Notes: a model not told the origin generated them from the sequence alone. A DNA stretch of 64,000 nt from Diogma glabrata (GCA_963693315.1 OY856186.1:379843269-379907268); one strand, 5' to 3'; shown: positions 30,105 to 42,330, numbered from the stretch's first letter. Translations and numbers: made by a program.

Positions 30105-32340
30105 AAATAAAAAATGACACTTCAAAAAATCAAATGGGATGTAGTCGGAGTGAGTGAAGTAAGAAAACCTGTAGAAGAATGCGTGAAGCTACGATCTGGA
30201 CATACATTATACTACAGAGAAAGTGACAGCCAAACGTTGATTTACGGTGTTGGACTGTTTATTAATAAACGTTGGTCGAATCACAATTCTCACACTAAAA
30301 GTATATCTGATCGAGTGATTTGTGTATGCCAGAAAATAAACTGCAGATATAGCATAACAGTGGTACAGGCCTAAGCACCAACATCCACGTATGACGACGA
30401 AGAGGTTGAAACATTTTATGAAGATATTGCGAAAGCCTTAAATGAAAATCATACACATTACCAGTTCATAGTCGGTGACTTCAATGCAAAATTAAGGAAA
30501 CGAAAAGAAGAATCTCAAATTTCCATTGGGAATTCTAGCTTTGATGAAAGAAAAGAACGAGGTGATACGCTTCTAAACTTCCTACAGTAACAAAATCTGT
30601 TTACTTCAAATTCGTTCTTTCCCGGAAAAAACTCAACGAAAATGGACCTGAGCCAGTGCTGAGGGTGTTACAAAAACGAAACTGACTATATTAAAACAAA
30701 TCATTTGTCAATTATTTAAAATTTTACAGCCCTGAATAACTTTACGACTGGTAGTGACCATCGGAAGGTACAGGTAAAAGTTAAATTAAATACAAGATTT
30801 CAGAGATCGAAGCTGGTAAAAAAAGAGACATGATTGATGTTTAAAGACTGAATTAATTGAGCGTAGAGTTTCCAACAAAAATGAGTGAAGATTTGAATGA
30901 CAGACAGTCAAATTCTACATTAGTCAAACTGAACAATAAAATTGTCAAATCGATAATTGATCAAGGAAATGAGATTGGATTTAAGAAAAAATAACGTTCA
31001 GTTGGCCCAAAACATAATCGAAGCAAACTGCAACATGAAAGTTTTACGAACCAAGCTGTTAAATACCAAGAAAGATATCTTCAAATTACGAGACAAAACA
31101 GGAACGATACAATCGGACCGAAGTAAGATATTAAATAAAGCAAAAGAATTTAATGAGGAGTTGTTTACATCAGTACGACCAAAGCAAACGATTGCAAGAA
31201 TACCTCAAGGTAGACCAATGATAACAAATGTCGGATCAGAAGAGTTACCTGATATAATCATAGAAGAAACTAAGACTGCTGTTGATGGAATGCAAAATAG
31301 AAAATCTCTTGGTGAAGATGGTGTACCAATTGAAGCCATTAAATTGGGAGGTGATACTTTGTTAAAAGCTGTAATGGCTTTGTTTAGTAAATATCTGGAA
31401 TTGAACAAAATACCAAAAGCATGACAAAATGCAGTAACTGCATTGTTACACAAAAAAGAGACCTAACAAAGTTGGAAAATTGTCGGCCTTGCAATCAAGA
31501 TTATACAAAGGGCTCATGAAAAAACGAAAAACGAAAAAATTAGACTTCTATCAACCCGTAGAACAAGCTGGATTTACATCCGGTTATAGTACGAATGATC
31601 ATTTGCAGATGGCGAGAAGTTTGATTGAGAAGTGCAAGGAGTACCAAATTGAAAAAACATTCGGATTTTTCGATTATGAAAAGGCATTCAATTCCGTTGA
31701 GACTTGGTCAATATTGGACAGTTTAGAGGAATGTAGAGGTCATTCGAGGTACAGTAGAACGATTCGTTACGTATATAAAAAATGCTACGTCATGTGTTAG
31801 GCTGCACGAAAACACGTACAAGTTCACAATCGGAAGAGGAATAAGGTAAGGTGATACTTTATCACCTAAGTTATTCACATCTACTCTGGCAAGAGTTTTC
31901 AAAAACTTGGACTGGAGTGAAATAGGAATAAACACAAATGAAAGGTTCTTGAACCATTTTCGCTTTGTAAACGATATCATACTCATAGCAACTATAACCT
32001 GAATCAACTACAAACAATGATAAACCAGTTGCATCAAGAATCCAGTAAAATTGGTTTCAAGATGGATCTGTCAAAAACAAAAGTAATGACAAATGTCGAT
32101 GACGAAACAGCTATTAAAGTTGAAGATGACGTCAGTAAAAGGTCATAAAACGAAAGGATACCTAGAAAAAACGGAAATAAAACGGAAATTAGGTCTAGAC
32201 AATCAAACTGCCGAAGTGAAACGTAGAATTGGACTTGGCTGGGCAGCTTTCGGAAAACTTTTACTAATTTTCAATAGCAAAATGAACAATAGTCTAAAAC
32301 ATAAATTGTTCGATGCATGTGTTCTACCAGTACTAACGTA
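30105..32340 (+). pseudogene. RTE-type LINE remnant, endonuclease and RT part
   Basis: The endonuclease begins KIKWDVVGVSEVRKP, followed by SDRVICVCQKI, EEVETFYEDIAKAL, FIVGDFNAKL (GDFNA), GDTLLNFLQ, KNETDYI and TGSDHRKVQVKV (SDH). This series is typical of RTE-type elements. RT blocks follow with frame changes: AVDGMQNRKSLGEDGVPIE, ALLHKKE, EKAFN, a frame-shifted GDTLSPKLFTSTLARVFKNL, and HFRFVNDIILIA, where the ADD box has become VND. RRIGLGWAAFGKLL and HKLFDACVLPVLTY close the part. Stops and frameshifts are frequent. The frame is cut after VLTY by a nested element and resumes at 34032. Confidence 0.88.
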
Positions 32341-34031
32341 TATATCGTCGCTTTAATAATGAAATAACGTATGCCATATATACGTTGTTATTATATAATG
32401 GGTGCGCTGCATTCCCCATAAGGATGTCTATAAAGTGGCATTTTAACATTTTCCAATTTTTTTATAACTGGGGTTGAAAATTAATATATTGTTAATTAAC
32501 GTACATGCAAATTTGAATTTGGTTAAATATTGAAACAGCGTAAATGCATGTACGATATTTCAATTCCTACAGAATAATAACTTGTGCAAAATCAGTGTCG
32601 TATACTTTACATTAGAGATTATTCTCGAGAATTCTTTTTCTCGATTTCTCAAGAATTCTCTATAGATTTTTATTTCTCATTTCTCAAGAAATTTTGTTTT
32701 ATTTTTCGAGAATTTGAAAAAAGTTAAAGACAAACAAAAATCACTCATTAAATTTTTTAAACCTTAAATTTAAATTTTTTAAAACTCACTAAGCTTTTCT
32801 TGCAGTCAGCGCAACCCTTCTACAATTTTACGAAGGTTTCTGTCTGAATAATTCATTAAATTAGATTGAGAATCATGTTTTATCTTATAAACTAAAATTT
32901 TAAATTAGATAACAAACACTATATTTGATTTATATGATAAATATTGTAAATATTGAGAGTGAGGACTCCATTATCCATATGATAAAAATGATGAATCGCT
33001 GACGAATCATTATCATATACTTTTTTTTTCGTATAATGTCTATAAAGGAACGAAATTTTTATGGCCGAATTTCACTTGAAGACTTAATTTAATGGATTAG
33101 TTTTATATGGATGACCTAAGTGAGGACCAAAGTTTATTCAAATAGTATAGTTGTTTAAATTACACCCTTAATAGAAATTGTGTATCGCAACACTCTAAAA
33201 ACCGAGAAAAGAAAACTGTTTGCTCTATTTGATTTCAAAATTCGTAAGAATAGTTTGTTTACTATGATAGAGCATTTTTACAGGACTGGTTTCCCATACA
33301 GAAAATGATTTGACTGTCAAGAAACTTTAACAAAACGTCCGCTGATTTAAATAGAAACATCTCTCAATTCTAGTAACTTTAAAAAATCCCAGATAGCTAT
33401 TGATAATTTGGCGGTTATAATTAAAGAGTAGGGTTTATGAGGAGTTATTGGGATAGAAAATTATTTATTAATTAAAGAAAATTAATACAGAATTATCTCG
33501 AGAATTCTTAAGAATTCTCGAGAAACTGATTTCCCTTCTCAATTTTTCCCGAGAAACAGAAAATGTTGCGAAAAGCGCATCTCTACTTTACATACATTAC
33601 GATCGCCACACGAAATGGTAAATCTAAAATATTGTATAAGCATCATTCATTACTACATGATATGCCGGTTCATATAAATAAAAAATTGTAAGAATATTAT
33701 GCGTTAGTTCAATAATAATTAGTTTTAGGCTTAATCGTACTTCCATGCAAAATGAAATAACGTATATGAAATATGAAATAATGTATAAGGTACCTGATTG
33801 ACTTTTCACCTCTTTTTAGGTAGAAAAGCCAGCAGGTGCCAATGTGAAATTTTAATATGTTGTGGGGAAATTAGTCAAGATTAATTGGTAGAAATTTTTT
33901 TTCCAATATCTTTATTCATTCAATAGTGCTGCCGAGTTTACGAAAATCAGAAAATCGAAAAATCTTTAAACCCAATTATCTCGAAACTACACTTTTGCGA
34001 ATACGTTGTTTCATTATTAGAGCGACGATAT
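32341..34031. mobile_element. inverted-repeat transposon inserted in the RTE-type LINE
   Basis: Ends ATATCGTCGCTTTAATAATG on the left and its near-complement CATTATTAGAGCGACGATAT on the right pair for about 30 bases, through AACGTAT. The LINE frame stops at VLTY and resumes with GVETLTLT exactly outside these ends, which defines both borders. A TA or TAT target duplication is consistent with the junctions. There is no transposase; the interior is AT-rich and hosts a hAT MITE. Confidence 0.85.
32613..33585. mobile_element. 973-bp hAT MITE nested in the inverted-repeat element
   Basis: An exact 8-bp duplication CTTTACAT flanks it (32605-32612, 33586-33593). Ends TAGAGATTATTCTCGAGAAT and TAGAGATGCGC share TAGAGAT. 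Both subterminal regions carry clustered TCTCGAGAATTC motifs (32622-32680 and 33495-33555). No coding capacity. Confidence 0.88.
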
Positions 34032-34432
34032 GGAGTTGAAACTCTTACATTAACGAAAATGTTCGAAATCAAACTGAGGGTAACACAAAGAGCTATGAAA
34101 AGGAGTATTTTAAGAATTTTCCTAAGAGACAAAATGACAAATAAATGGATTCGACAACAAAAAAAAAATCGTTGATATCATAGAACGAATAGCGTCTCTA
34201 AACTGGAACTGAGCAGGACACATTTCTAGAATGACTGATGAGCAATGTACAAAAATTATTATGTTATGGAGACCACCAACAACAAGACCACCGAACGATG
34301 GACAACCAGCTTAAACAGATTTGTAGGAACAAATTCGCAGCAATTTGCAATGGATCGTACGAAATGTAAGGAGCTAGAGGAGGTCTACATCTAGCAGTGG
34401 AAATTAACTGGCTTAACAAGAAGAAGAAGAAG
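34032..34432 (+). pseudogene. RTE-type LINE remnant, C-terminal part and 3' tail
   Basis: Continues the LINE after the insertion: GVETLTLTKM, then LRVTQRAMKRSILRI, NKWIRQQ, VDIIERIASLNWN, AGHISRM, and RPPNDGQPA. This is the characteristic C-terminal order of RTE-type ORF2 proteins. It ends in an (AAG)n run at 34418-34432, in keeping with the short simple-repeat 3' tails of RTE elements. Internal stops are present (for example in WN*AGH). Confidence 0.87.
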
Positions 34433-34439
34433 TTTTTTT

Positions 34440-35094
34440 TAAATTAAATGCTTTATCAAATTACTCCCCAGCCATCCCTTAATCTATCGTATAACAACAT
34501 TCTGAAAAACAATTCGAAACGATTCAAAAGGGTCACATATTTCATATGAGATCTATTCAATGTGAGATGTGAGATCTATTCAATTCCAAAAACTTCTGTA
34601 ATTAAATTATTCAAAGTTCAATCAAAAACAAAATTTCAAATCCATTCCTATTTTCCAAAAACAAATTACAATCTGGATTCATGAATAAGTTAATTATTCA
34701 AATAAATTTGATTACTCTACATACAATACTGTTTAGGTAGTAAACATTCTAAATATTGATTATGGTTATAAAATATTTATAAATTTTATATGAACTTATA
34801 TTACTATAAAACTTGAAAATGCAACGAAACGAAAAACTCTTTTCTAATACAAATATGAGTTTGAGGTAAAAAGTATATTGCTCTCAATATGACGGACCAT
34901 TAATTTAACAAAAACATGTTCTGACTTATTAAACAACCCTATTTTATTTATTGAAATTATAAGGTTTTTGAAAATCAATCAAATTGTGCATAAATATTGT
35001 TATATTAAGAAATGTATTAAGTATTGAACGAGTAGTTTTAATGTTTTGAATTTATTATTCCATTAAATAACTTTTATCGTGAATTTTAATAAAA
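34440..35094. other. no recognised feature
   Basis: AT-rich; an imperfect local duplication of tgagatctattcaa lies near 34547-34582. Confidence 0.4.
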
Positions 35095-35536
35095 ACTAGG
35101 AGTTCCCGGCGTGCTTCGCTACGCTTATAAATAAAGTTTTTGCGTAGACATTTTGTTGACGTAGAAGCAATGATTTCAAAAAGTGGTAATGAGAAATGCT
35201 AGCATATAATTTTTAATTTTTCTTTTTAAATATATGAATGAAAAATAATCAGAACTCTGGCTGATCAGTTCGGATATATGAAAAATTAGCAATCAAATAA
35301 GTTTTCAAGTAAGCTTATTTGATCTCTAACTTATTTGATCGCTAATTTTTCATATATCCGAACTGATCAGCTAGAGTTCTGATTATTTTTCATTCTGTAT
35401 ATTTAAAAAGAAAAATTAAAAATTATATGCTAGCATTTCTCATTACCGCTTTTGAAATCATTGCTTCTACGTCAACAAAATGTCTACAGAAAAACTTTAT
35501 TTATAAGCGTAGCGAAGCACGCCGGGACTTCCTAGT
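35095..35536. mobile_element. 442-bp foldback element (ACTAGGAnnTCCCGGCG ends)
   Basis: The left arm starts ACTAGGAGTTCCCGGCGTGC and the right arm ends with the complement of ACTAGGAAGTCCCGGCG. Arms stay nearly perfectly complementary for about 200 bases, through GATCAGTTCGGATATATG, to a loop near 35300-35335. Both ends also carry CTTCGCTACGC. A frame over the right arm (35427-35684) is fortuitous. Confidence 0.88.
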
Positions 35537-35935
35537 AATAATAAAAAAACAAAGAAAAATAATACGTCTATCCACTCCTAAATCAATGCATAAGCTCACT
35601 CATACCATTATATCATTCATTCACAACATTCATTTCACCATTAACACCATAATAATTAAATCAAAGAAAATCAAAGAAAAATAGTAATAATAAAAAAAAC
35701 AAAGAAAAATAACACGTCTATCCACTCCTAAATCAATGCATAAACTAAATTGAAATTTGAAAAGAAAATATAAAATACTAACTAAATTAACGCATAAACT
35801 CACTCATACCATTATCATTCATTCACAACATTCATTTCACCATTAACCCATAATAATTAAATCAAAGAAAATCAAAGCTAACCAAATCAATGCATAAACT
35901 CACTCATACCATTATCATTCAAAAAAACAAAGATG
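35537..35935 (+). repeat. tandem duplication array (CACTCCTAAATCAATGCATA)
   Basis: Blocks with cgtctatccactcctaaatc, caatgcataaactcactcat and attcattcacaacattc recur two to three times with small deletions. Confidence 0.85.
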
Positions 35936-35968
35936 AGACTTGGGCAATTCCATTTGATATTGTATAGA

Positions 35969-35983
35969 GGGGGGGGGGGGGGG
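35969..35983 (+). repeat. G15 homopolymer
   Basis: A run of 15 G in strongly AT-rich sequence; length may be affected by sequencing error. Confidence 0.9.
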
Positions 35984-36285
35984 ACCGTTAAATTCAAAAA
36001 TACATCTTAATTCGTCTATAACTTTTTTATTTATAATCTAAAAAATACCAAATATCTTTAAAACTTAAGCTATACTAATATCAGTTAGCAGTGAAAATTT
36101 AAAATGAATCAAAATTCGAACAAAAAAGCCTTAGGCTCCAGAAAGTTTTTTTTTAGCGTATTAATACATAAGATATATGTTTAGGTTGGTTGAATCTGTA
36201 ATTTTTCTCTTGGTATTCTTAAACATAGCTTGAAATATTGTTTTACAACATATTAAGTACTGAAATAATATAACAACATACTAGA

Positions 36286-36615
36286 GTAGGGTGACCAACC
36301 GTACTGGATTCTCCGGGACTGTTTTGAATTTAAGTCTGCCGTCCCGCATAGAAAATGACCCGGAAATTGTCCCGGAGTATTAAAAAGTCCCGAGTTGTTC
36401 CGTTTTTCTAGCACCAATTACCATACAATATTTTTTATGAGATATTAAAAAAAATTCCAATAAAATTTGATTTTGAAAATTGCATAAGTTTGACTCATCG
36501 ACTACTTGGCTCAAGCAAAACAAGATGGTTGGCGGTTATGCTCCCAATAGAAAGAATTTTACAATTATTTCAACGGTTAAAGTCATACTTTTTATTCCTG
36601 GAGCAGAAAAAACAA
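36286..36615 (+). pseudogene. hAT transposon end and transposase fragment (part 1)
   Basis: TAGGGTGACCAACCG at 36286 resembles terminal repeats of a class of hAT elements, followed by clustered TCCGGGA/GTCCCG motifs. At 36478-36612 the frame reads THRLLGSSKTRWLAVMLPIE followed by RILQLFQRLKSYFLFLE. This fits a segment of hAT transposases related to ZMYM/ZNF862-type domesticated proteins (TRWLSLLPA..R.L..F.AL.SYFL). The frame then runs into LINE sequence. A second part of the same protein type appears at 37720-38530. Confidence 0.65.
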
Positions 36616-37700
36616 ATTAAGCTTGTCGGAGCCAAAACCTGTTATGGTACAGCTGAAGGGCAAGTACGACAGAGCTAGACCACCAACCATTAAGGTTAAT
36701 GGAAAAACAATCAAAATTGTCAGCTCTACCAGATACCTTGGTGTTGACTTGGATGAGAGGATGAGGGTATCAAGTCATATTATACGAATATGCTAGAAAT
36801 CCAAGTCCCTCTTCCACAGCTTTACAAGGTTACCTCATGAATGATGGGGTCTTGATAGAAATATACTACATCATATTTATAATATCGTAGTGGAATCTAT
36901 TATGCCGTACTGCTAAGCTGGTTGGTATGAGCGGACTAACGTTAAGCATAATGCACAGTTACTAGGCGCTCAATGAACTATATTACTCTGCATGAGCCAA
37001 GGTAACAGATCCATTTCTACAACCCCGACTCAGGTCATTACGGGAACAATCCCAAATTATACAACCGTGCTGTCAACACAAACGGCAGAGTTGAAAGGAA
37101 GCAAATAAAAAAAGGACTGCACCAGGAGATTCTCAATGAATGGAAGACACGTTGGGAGGACACGGGATCTCAGATACGGGAAGGTATACGTATCCTTTTA
37201 TCAGCAATTCAACTTTTGCTTTAGGCACGAATAAGGTAGCTCTGACAGATCCTATGGTCCAGTTTATAACTGGACACGGCAAATTTAGAGAGTACTTGAA
37301 GCGTGTTGATGTTACAGACAATGTTTTATGCACAACATGTGATGTAGATGATATGCATTACATGTTCTTCTGGATTGCACTAATTACGAGACCTTAAGAA
37401 ACAATCTTAAATCGTCCTTACATGAAAATGAATTTGACGGTTGTTTAGCATCAGATACACTTAGTATACTGCTGAATACAAACAATATGTTTGCTCGTAA
37501 ACAATTTTGCATTGCAGCTCATGAATTGCTCGCATCAGTTAAACAAATCAGGTCTAACCCTTCAGGTTAGACTACTTTCTGACATAGTTCTTAGAAAGTA
37601 GAACATACAGTTACTCTGTATGTAAACCATCAACCTCCACGAGGTTAGGGATCGAAACGAGCAACTAAATAAATTTGACTGAGGTAAAAATATATAACTA
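36616..37700 (+). pseudogene. LINE ORF2 C-terminal half inserted in the hAT remnant
   Basis: Connection and C-terminal blocks of a jockey/R1-like ORF2: RPPTIKVNGKTIKIVSSTRY followed by LGVDLDERMRVSSHI, KSKSLFHSFTRL, HHIYNIVVESIMPYC, AGWYERTNVKHNAQLLGAQ, MSQGNRSISTTPTQVITG, and then a cysteine-rich tail. In the 37140-37397 frame the tail reads DPMVQFITGHGKFREYLKR and LCTTCDVDDMHYMFF, a CCHC-like end with the last Cys lost. NLKSSLHENEFDGCLASDT and AAHELLASVKQIR complete the protein. Frameshifts and a few stops break it. The 3' UTR appears to end near 37700. Confidence 0.8.
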
Positions 37701-37719
37701 TTTTACTTTCTAATAACAA

Positions 37720-38530
37720 ATAAATGTTTTAGACACAGTTGACTCGGTCGATCGATGGTTGAGCTTATGAAAAACCCTGTAAACGTTTTTTGAACTTAAA
37801 ACAGAGGTGCTTGCAATAAAGATTTGTGGTGGTGGTGTGAAAAATGCCAAGAACCATTCAAGTTTTTTTTTAAGATGAGAAGTGTTGGCTTTTCTTTCTA
37901 CATAATCAAGCCTCCGTTTTTCATAACGCTGTAAAACGTGTTGAATACGAAAAATAGTGCAGTGGAAGTTTCAGAAGATATACGTGATGTCATTGTGTCA
38001 AGTGTCAAGCACGAACCGACCACGAACTCCTTTCTCCTGGGGCTGTAACTCGAGAATGGTTTATTGGCCATTTCGTAAATGTTTACTCCAATTGTGTGGT
38101 ATATTGATAGCTTTGAAGCACTCAATTTTCAGAGATTTGTCATTTTAAATGAATTATTAAACTCATTAGTGATGTTAAATGGAGCGACATCAAATCGAAA
38201 AAAACATGTCAATGTGTTCGTAAATATTTTGATATGAACGAAATTACCGAAATGGAAAATAATTTATTCCATGATTTGACCTATCTTAAACAGTATGTAA
38301 ACACTGAAAAACTAGCAGAATGGACCAACAGCAACTTGAGTGTTGTTAGAAATGGACCGACCATTTGGCAGATAATCACATTCCATTCAAAAATATCCTT
38401 ATATTAGTGGAACTATGTTCGTGCCTGCCCGAGATCGATGCTTTAAAAACAAAGGTTATTTCAAAATGTAATATCGCTTTGTCGTGTTTAAATCACAAGA
38501 AATATATCATAAAGATTAAACCTCAAAAAT
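37720..38530 (+). pseudogene. hAT transposase fragment (part 2)
   Basis: At 38230-38400 the frame reads NEITEMENNLFHDLTYLKQY followed by VNTEKLAEWTNSN, then IWQIITFHSK and, after a frameshift, LILVELCSCLPEIDALKTKV. This matches the C-terminal part of ZMYM/ZNF862-like hAT transposases (LFdE..Y.K.Y......W....; FH......LVE..L.LPGT.A.vErvFS), with the LPGTnA..E signature decayed to LPEIDALKT. Upstream bits (SEDIRDVIVSSVKHEPTTNS) fit the preceding part. Same orientation as part 1, so the LINE between them split one transposon. Confidence 0.68.
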
Positions 38531-38539
38531 AAAATAACT

Positions 38540-39234
38540 TCTTCAAATCGTTTCTATAGGCTTAATATATTTAATTTTGCTTTCCCAAAATCCAATACAT
38601 AAAAACAATCCAGACAATTTAACTTTATATTTTCAATCAATTGTTCCCTAAAATCTATTCAATTTCCATAATACTAGATTTTCAGATTGACCCCACTTGT
38701 CGTACAATTTACTTTGTACAAAAAGTTTTCGTAAAATTATTTTTTTCTTTCATTTTTCCAAGAATATCTTTGTTTTGAATTGTCTCGACGAAATAAAATC
38801 TAATCTTCTGTCTCGATGTAAATTTTTCATAAATTGATATAAAACCTCAATAACCATTTTATGTGCTTAAATGAACAACATTTTGTGTTTATATGCAAAA
38901 ATGTTTGCCTACAATGTGATTTTTACTTACTGATTAACTCAATCGTTAATCCCGAATACTTCAGTTACGTTCAAGGGATGACCTTATTTTTGGTTAGATC
39001 AAAAGGAAAAGACAAGAATACGAAAGAAAAATATTTGCCATAGAATATACTGAAATACACATGCAAGAAAATAAGGAAGTAAAGAACGGTTGTGGAGTAT
39101 GAACTTGAGCCGAAAAGTTCCATGTTTAACGAATATTTTATTTCAATTAAATATTTGTCTAATTTTGCCTGCGCTCATAAGCCAATGTTAGTTTGGTGAT
39201 ACCACAAAATCACTTTCCCCAAACATTTGGAGCT
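38540..39234. other. no recognised feature
   Basis: AT-rich filler; short open frames only. Confidence 0.4.
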
Positions 39235-39235
39235 T

Positions 39236-39452
39236 ATTTTGGATTTTTTGAGATCAATTAAACTCAAGTAAGTAAAGAAGTAATTGGAATATTTTCAATT
39301 CAAAGGTATGGTTTGAAGTTTCTCAGAAAAAAACTACAATTCACATTTTTTACGTGTTTCGGATCGGATCCGAACCTACCCTCGTCAGTGCCCGGCTCGA
39401 ATCTTTGGGCAGACACGCTATCGATTACGCCGTTGAGGCGATGATAATTTCA
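39236..39452 (-). mobile_element. tRNA-derived SINE, copy 1 (most complete)
   Basis: On -, a tRNA-like head reads GGCGTAATCGATAGCGTGTC (A-box region, near 39433 on +), then GATTCGAGCCGGGCACTG, then a B-box GGTTCGGATCC (near 39369-39379). The body runs AAACACGTAAAAAATGTGAA, then CTTCAAACCATACCTTTG, and ends GTTTAATTGATCTC(A)nTCCAAAAT. Head and boxes suggest an Arg-like tRNA origin. A Pol III transcript mobilised by a LINE is inferred. Confidence 0.8.
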
Positions 39453-39753
39453 AAGTTGAAACTTCTTCATTACTTAATTATTTTTTACTTAAGTTGAATT
39501 TTTCCACTGTCATTAGACTCCATATTATGGAAATGCTTTTACATTATATGGGATTTTTTTGCATTAAATTTCTAGACAATACTTTGTGTGAATTCATAGA
39601 ATGGGGAACATTTCTATTCTAATTAACATCCTAAGTCACGATTGTATAGTCATTATTGATTGTTTCCAATCAATGTGAAATCAATGGCTGACACTTGGTC
39701 AATTTGTAGTTCTATATGTATTAACATTAGACTACATTAAAGGAATTTAAATT

Positions 39754-39887
39754 TATTTTGGATTTTTGAGATCAATTAAACTCAAGTAAGTAAAGAAGTA
39801 ATTGGAATATTTTCAATTGAAAGGTATGGTTTGAAGTTTCTCAGAAAAAAAAACTACAATTCACATTTTACGTGTTTCGGATCGGAT
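39754..39887 (-). mobile_element. tRNA-derived SINE, copy 2 (head missing)
   Basis: Matches the body and tail of copy 1 (GGATTTTTGAGATCAATTAA on +, through CGTGTTTCGGATCGGAT) and stops at the start of the B-box, so it is 5'-truncated. Confidence 0.82.
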
Positions 39888-39939
39888 ATGTATTGTATGT
39901 TAATTAGATTAGTCATACATATGTTACATCCTGATAAAA

Positions 39940-40486
39940 ATTAGGTTTTCGATATCGCCATTAACTCTATCCTTAAGATTGTTTGAGCTTGTTCAAATGA
40001 TCTGGAGGACTAAAACCATGCCACAGGACTGGAACACAGCTATGCTTATACCAATCCAAAAAAAGGTAATCGCCTACAATGTGCAAACTACGGAGGAATC
40101 GCTCTACTTTGCACAGCATATAGGATCTTTTCCTACATTTTGCTATCCAAAATCAATCCTTTTGCTGAACAACTGTTTGGAGAACATCAGTGTGGTTTCC
40201 GGCGGGGCCGAGGTACTACGAGGTGGGATGATTTTGGAAAAGTGCCAAGAGTTCAACATACCTGTGCACCAACTCTTCATTGATTTCAGGCAGACTACGA
40301 CTCTCTCGAATGAGAGACTCTATGGTCTGCTCTGGTGTCAATGAAAATTCCTGATAAACTAGTATCACTATGCAAAATGACAGTACAGAACTCTTAATGC
40401 TGTGTACGAGTAGAGAACGAAATATAAAAGTTTTTTAAAGTCGACTGCGGTTTAAGACAAGTTGATGCTATCTCTCCTATACTTTT
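39940..40486 (+). pseudogene. LINE reverse-transcriptase fragment truncated by HINE copy C
   Basis: Open for over 120 codons from 39979: MFELVQMIWRTKTMPQDWNT followed by AMLIPIQKK (RT block with W...MP..W..A...PI.KK), a frame-shifted NYRGI.LL segment, LLNNCLENISVVSGGAEVLR (from E..CGFR.GR), ILEKCQEFNIPVHQLFIDFR (RT block with iDF), and after a stop KFLINQYHYAKMTVQNS, CCVRVENEI and [14 protein letters not shown]. The last block is the start of GLRQGD.LSP. It is cut at 40486, exactly where AGGTAGATTT of copy C begins, so YADD is missing. Confidence 0.82.
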
Positions 40487-40604
40487 AGGTAGATTTCATA
40501 TAAAAATCTACCTATTGCAATGGGCTTTATCTCGGAATTTCGGAAAAATTTTTGTGCCAAACGACTATATATGATAAGCGGAGACGAAAAAACAAACAAA
40601 AAAA

Positions 40605-41348
<744 letters not shown>

Positions 41349-41370
41349 GATATGAAATATAACGAAAACG

Positions 41371-42330
41371 ACCGGCACTCTAACGGTCGCATTTGTTGAG
41401 GTAGATCAAAAAAAATTTCTGTACTTGTTTAATAATATCTTGGACAAGTTCGTGAATCAGCAAATTCCAACACGTGGTTAAGGAACTAGAGCCTTTTTTC
41501 TAAAAAAAATTGATTTTTTAAAACCGTCTTAACGGCCGTTAGAAATACTAATATTTCAAAAAATTTAACAAATTTAGAATCTTTGGAATCTTTTTTATCA
41601 ATTTGTTTTAAAAATAGACCTCTGCAGCTAGAGGTTCCTGAGTGAGCGGCTCCAACAAAAAAGTTTGCAAAAAAATTTTTTTTTTGAAACAACCGGCACT
41701 CTCACGGTCGCATTTGTAAAGCCAGATCAGAAAACCTTTTCTAAAAAGGTGCGTTTTACTAATATCTTGGATAAATTCGTAAATCAGCCCAATCCAACAT
41801 ATGATTAAGAAACTAGAAGCTTTATACCAGAAAACTCTGTTTTTTAGATCCGTTATAACGGCCGTTTGGATTCTAATATTTTTAAAAACTTTATAAATTT
41901 AGAATCTTTGAAACCTTTTTAATCAGTTTCTTTCAAAAAAAAGACCTGTGCAGTTGGAGGTTTCTGACTGAGCGGCTCCAACAAAAAAGCTTGTAAAACA
42001 CAAAATGCGTTTGAATCATCCGGCGCTCTCATGGTTGCATTTGTGGAGCTAGCTCAAAAAACCTTTCTTAAAAATGTGTGTTTTATTAATATCTTGGACA
42101 AGTTCGTAAATCAGAAAAATCTGACACATGGTTAAGGAACTAGAGGCTTTATACTAAAAAAAAAATTTGTTTTTTTAATCCTTTATAACGGCCGTTTGGA
42201 TACTAATATTTTTAAAATCTTCATAAATTTAAAATCTGTGGAAACATTTTAATCCGTTTCTTATAAATATAAACCTCTGTGTGTGTAAACCTCTGCAGTT
42301 AGAGGTTTTTGACTTGTTGGCTTCAAAAAA
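41371..42330 (+). repeat. ~325-bp tandem repeat, about three units, inside copy C
   Basis: Units start CCGGCACTCT(A/C)ACGGTCGCA near 41372, 41693 and 42019. They share ATCTTGGACAAGTTCGT, AACGGCCGTT, and CTGCAG.TAGAGGTT...GAGCGGCTCC. Copy A holds only one related partial unit (near 7960-8050). Confidence 0.88.

Noticed and set aside
39360..39450. Possible tRNA gene
   Set aside because: A- and B-boxes are present, but the cloverleaf does not close and the sequence is the head of a SINE with other copies.
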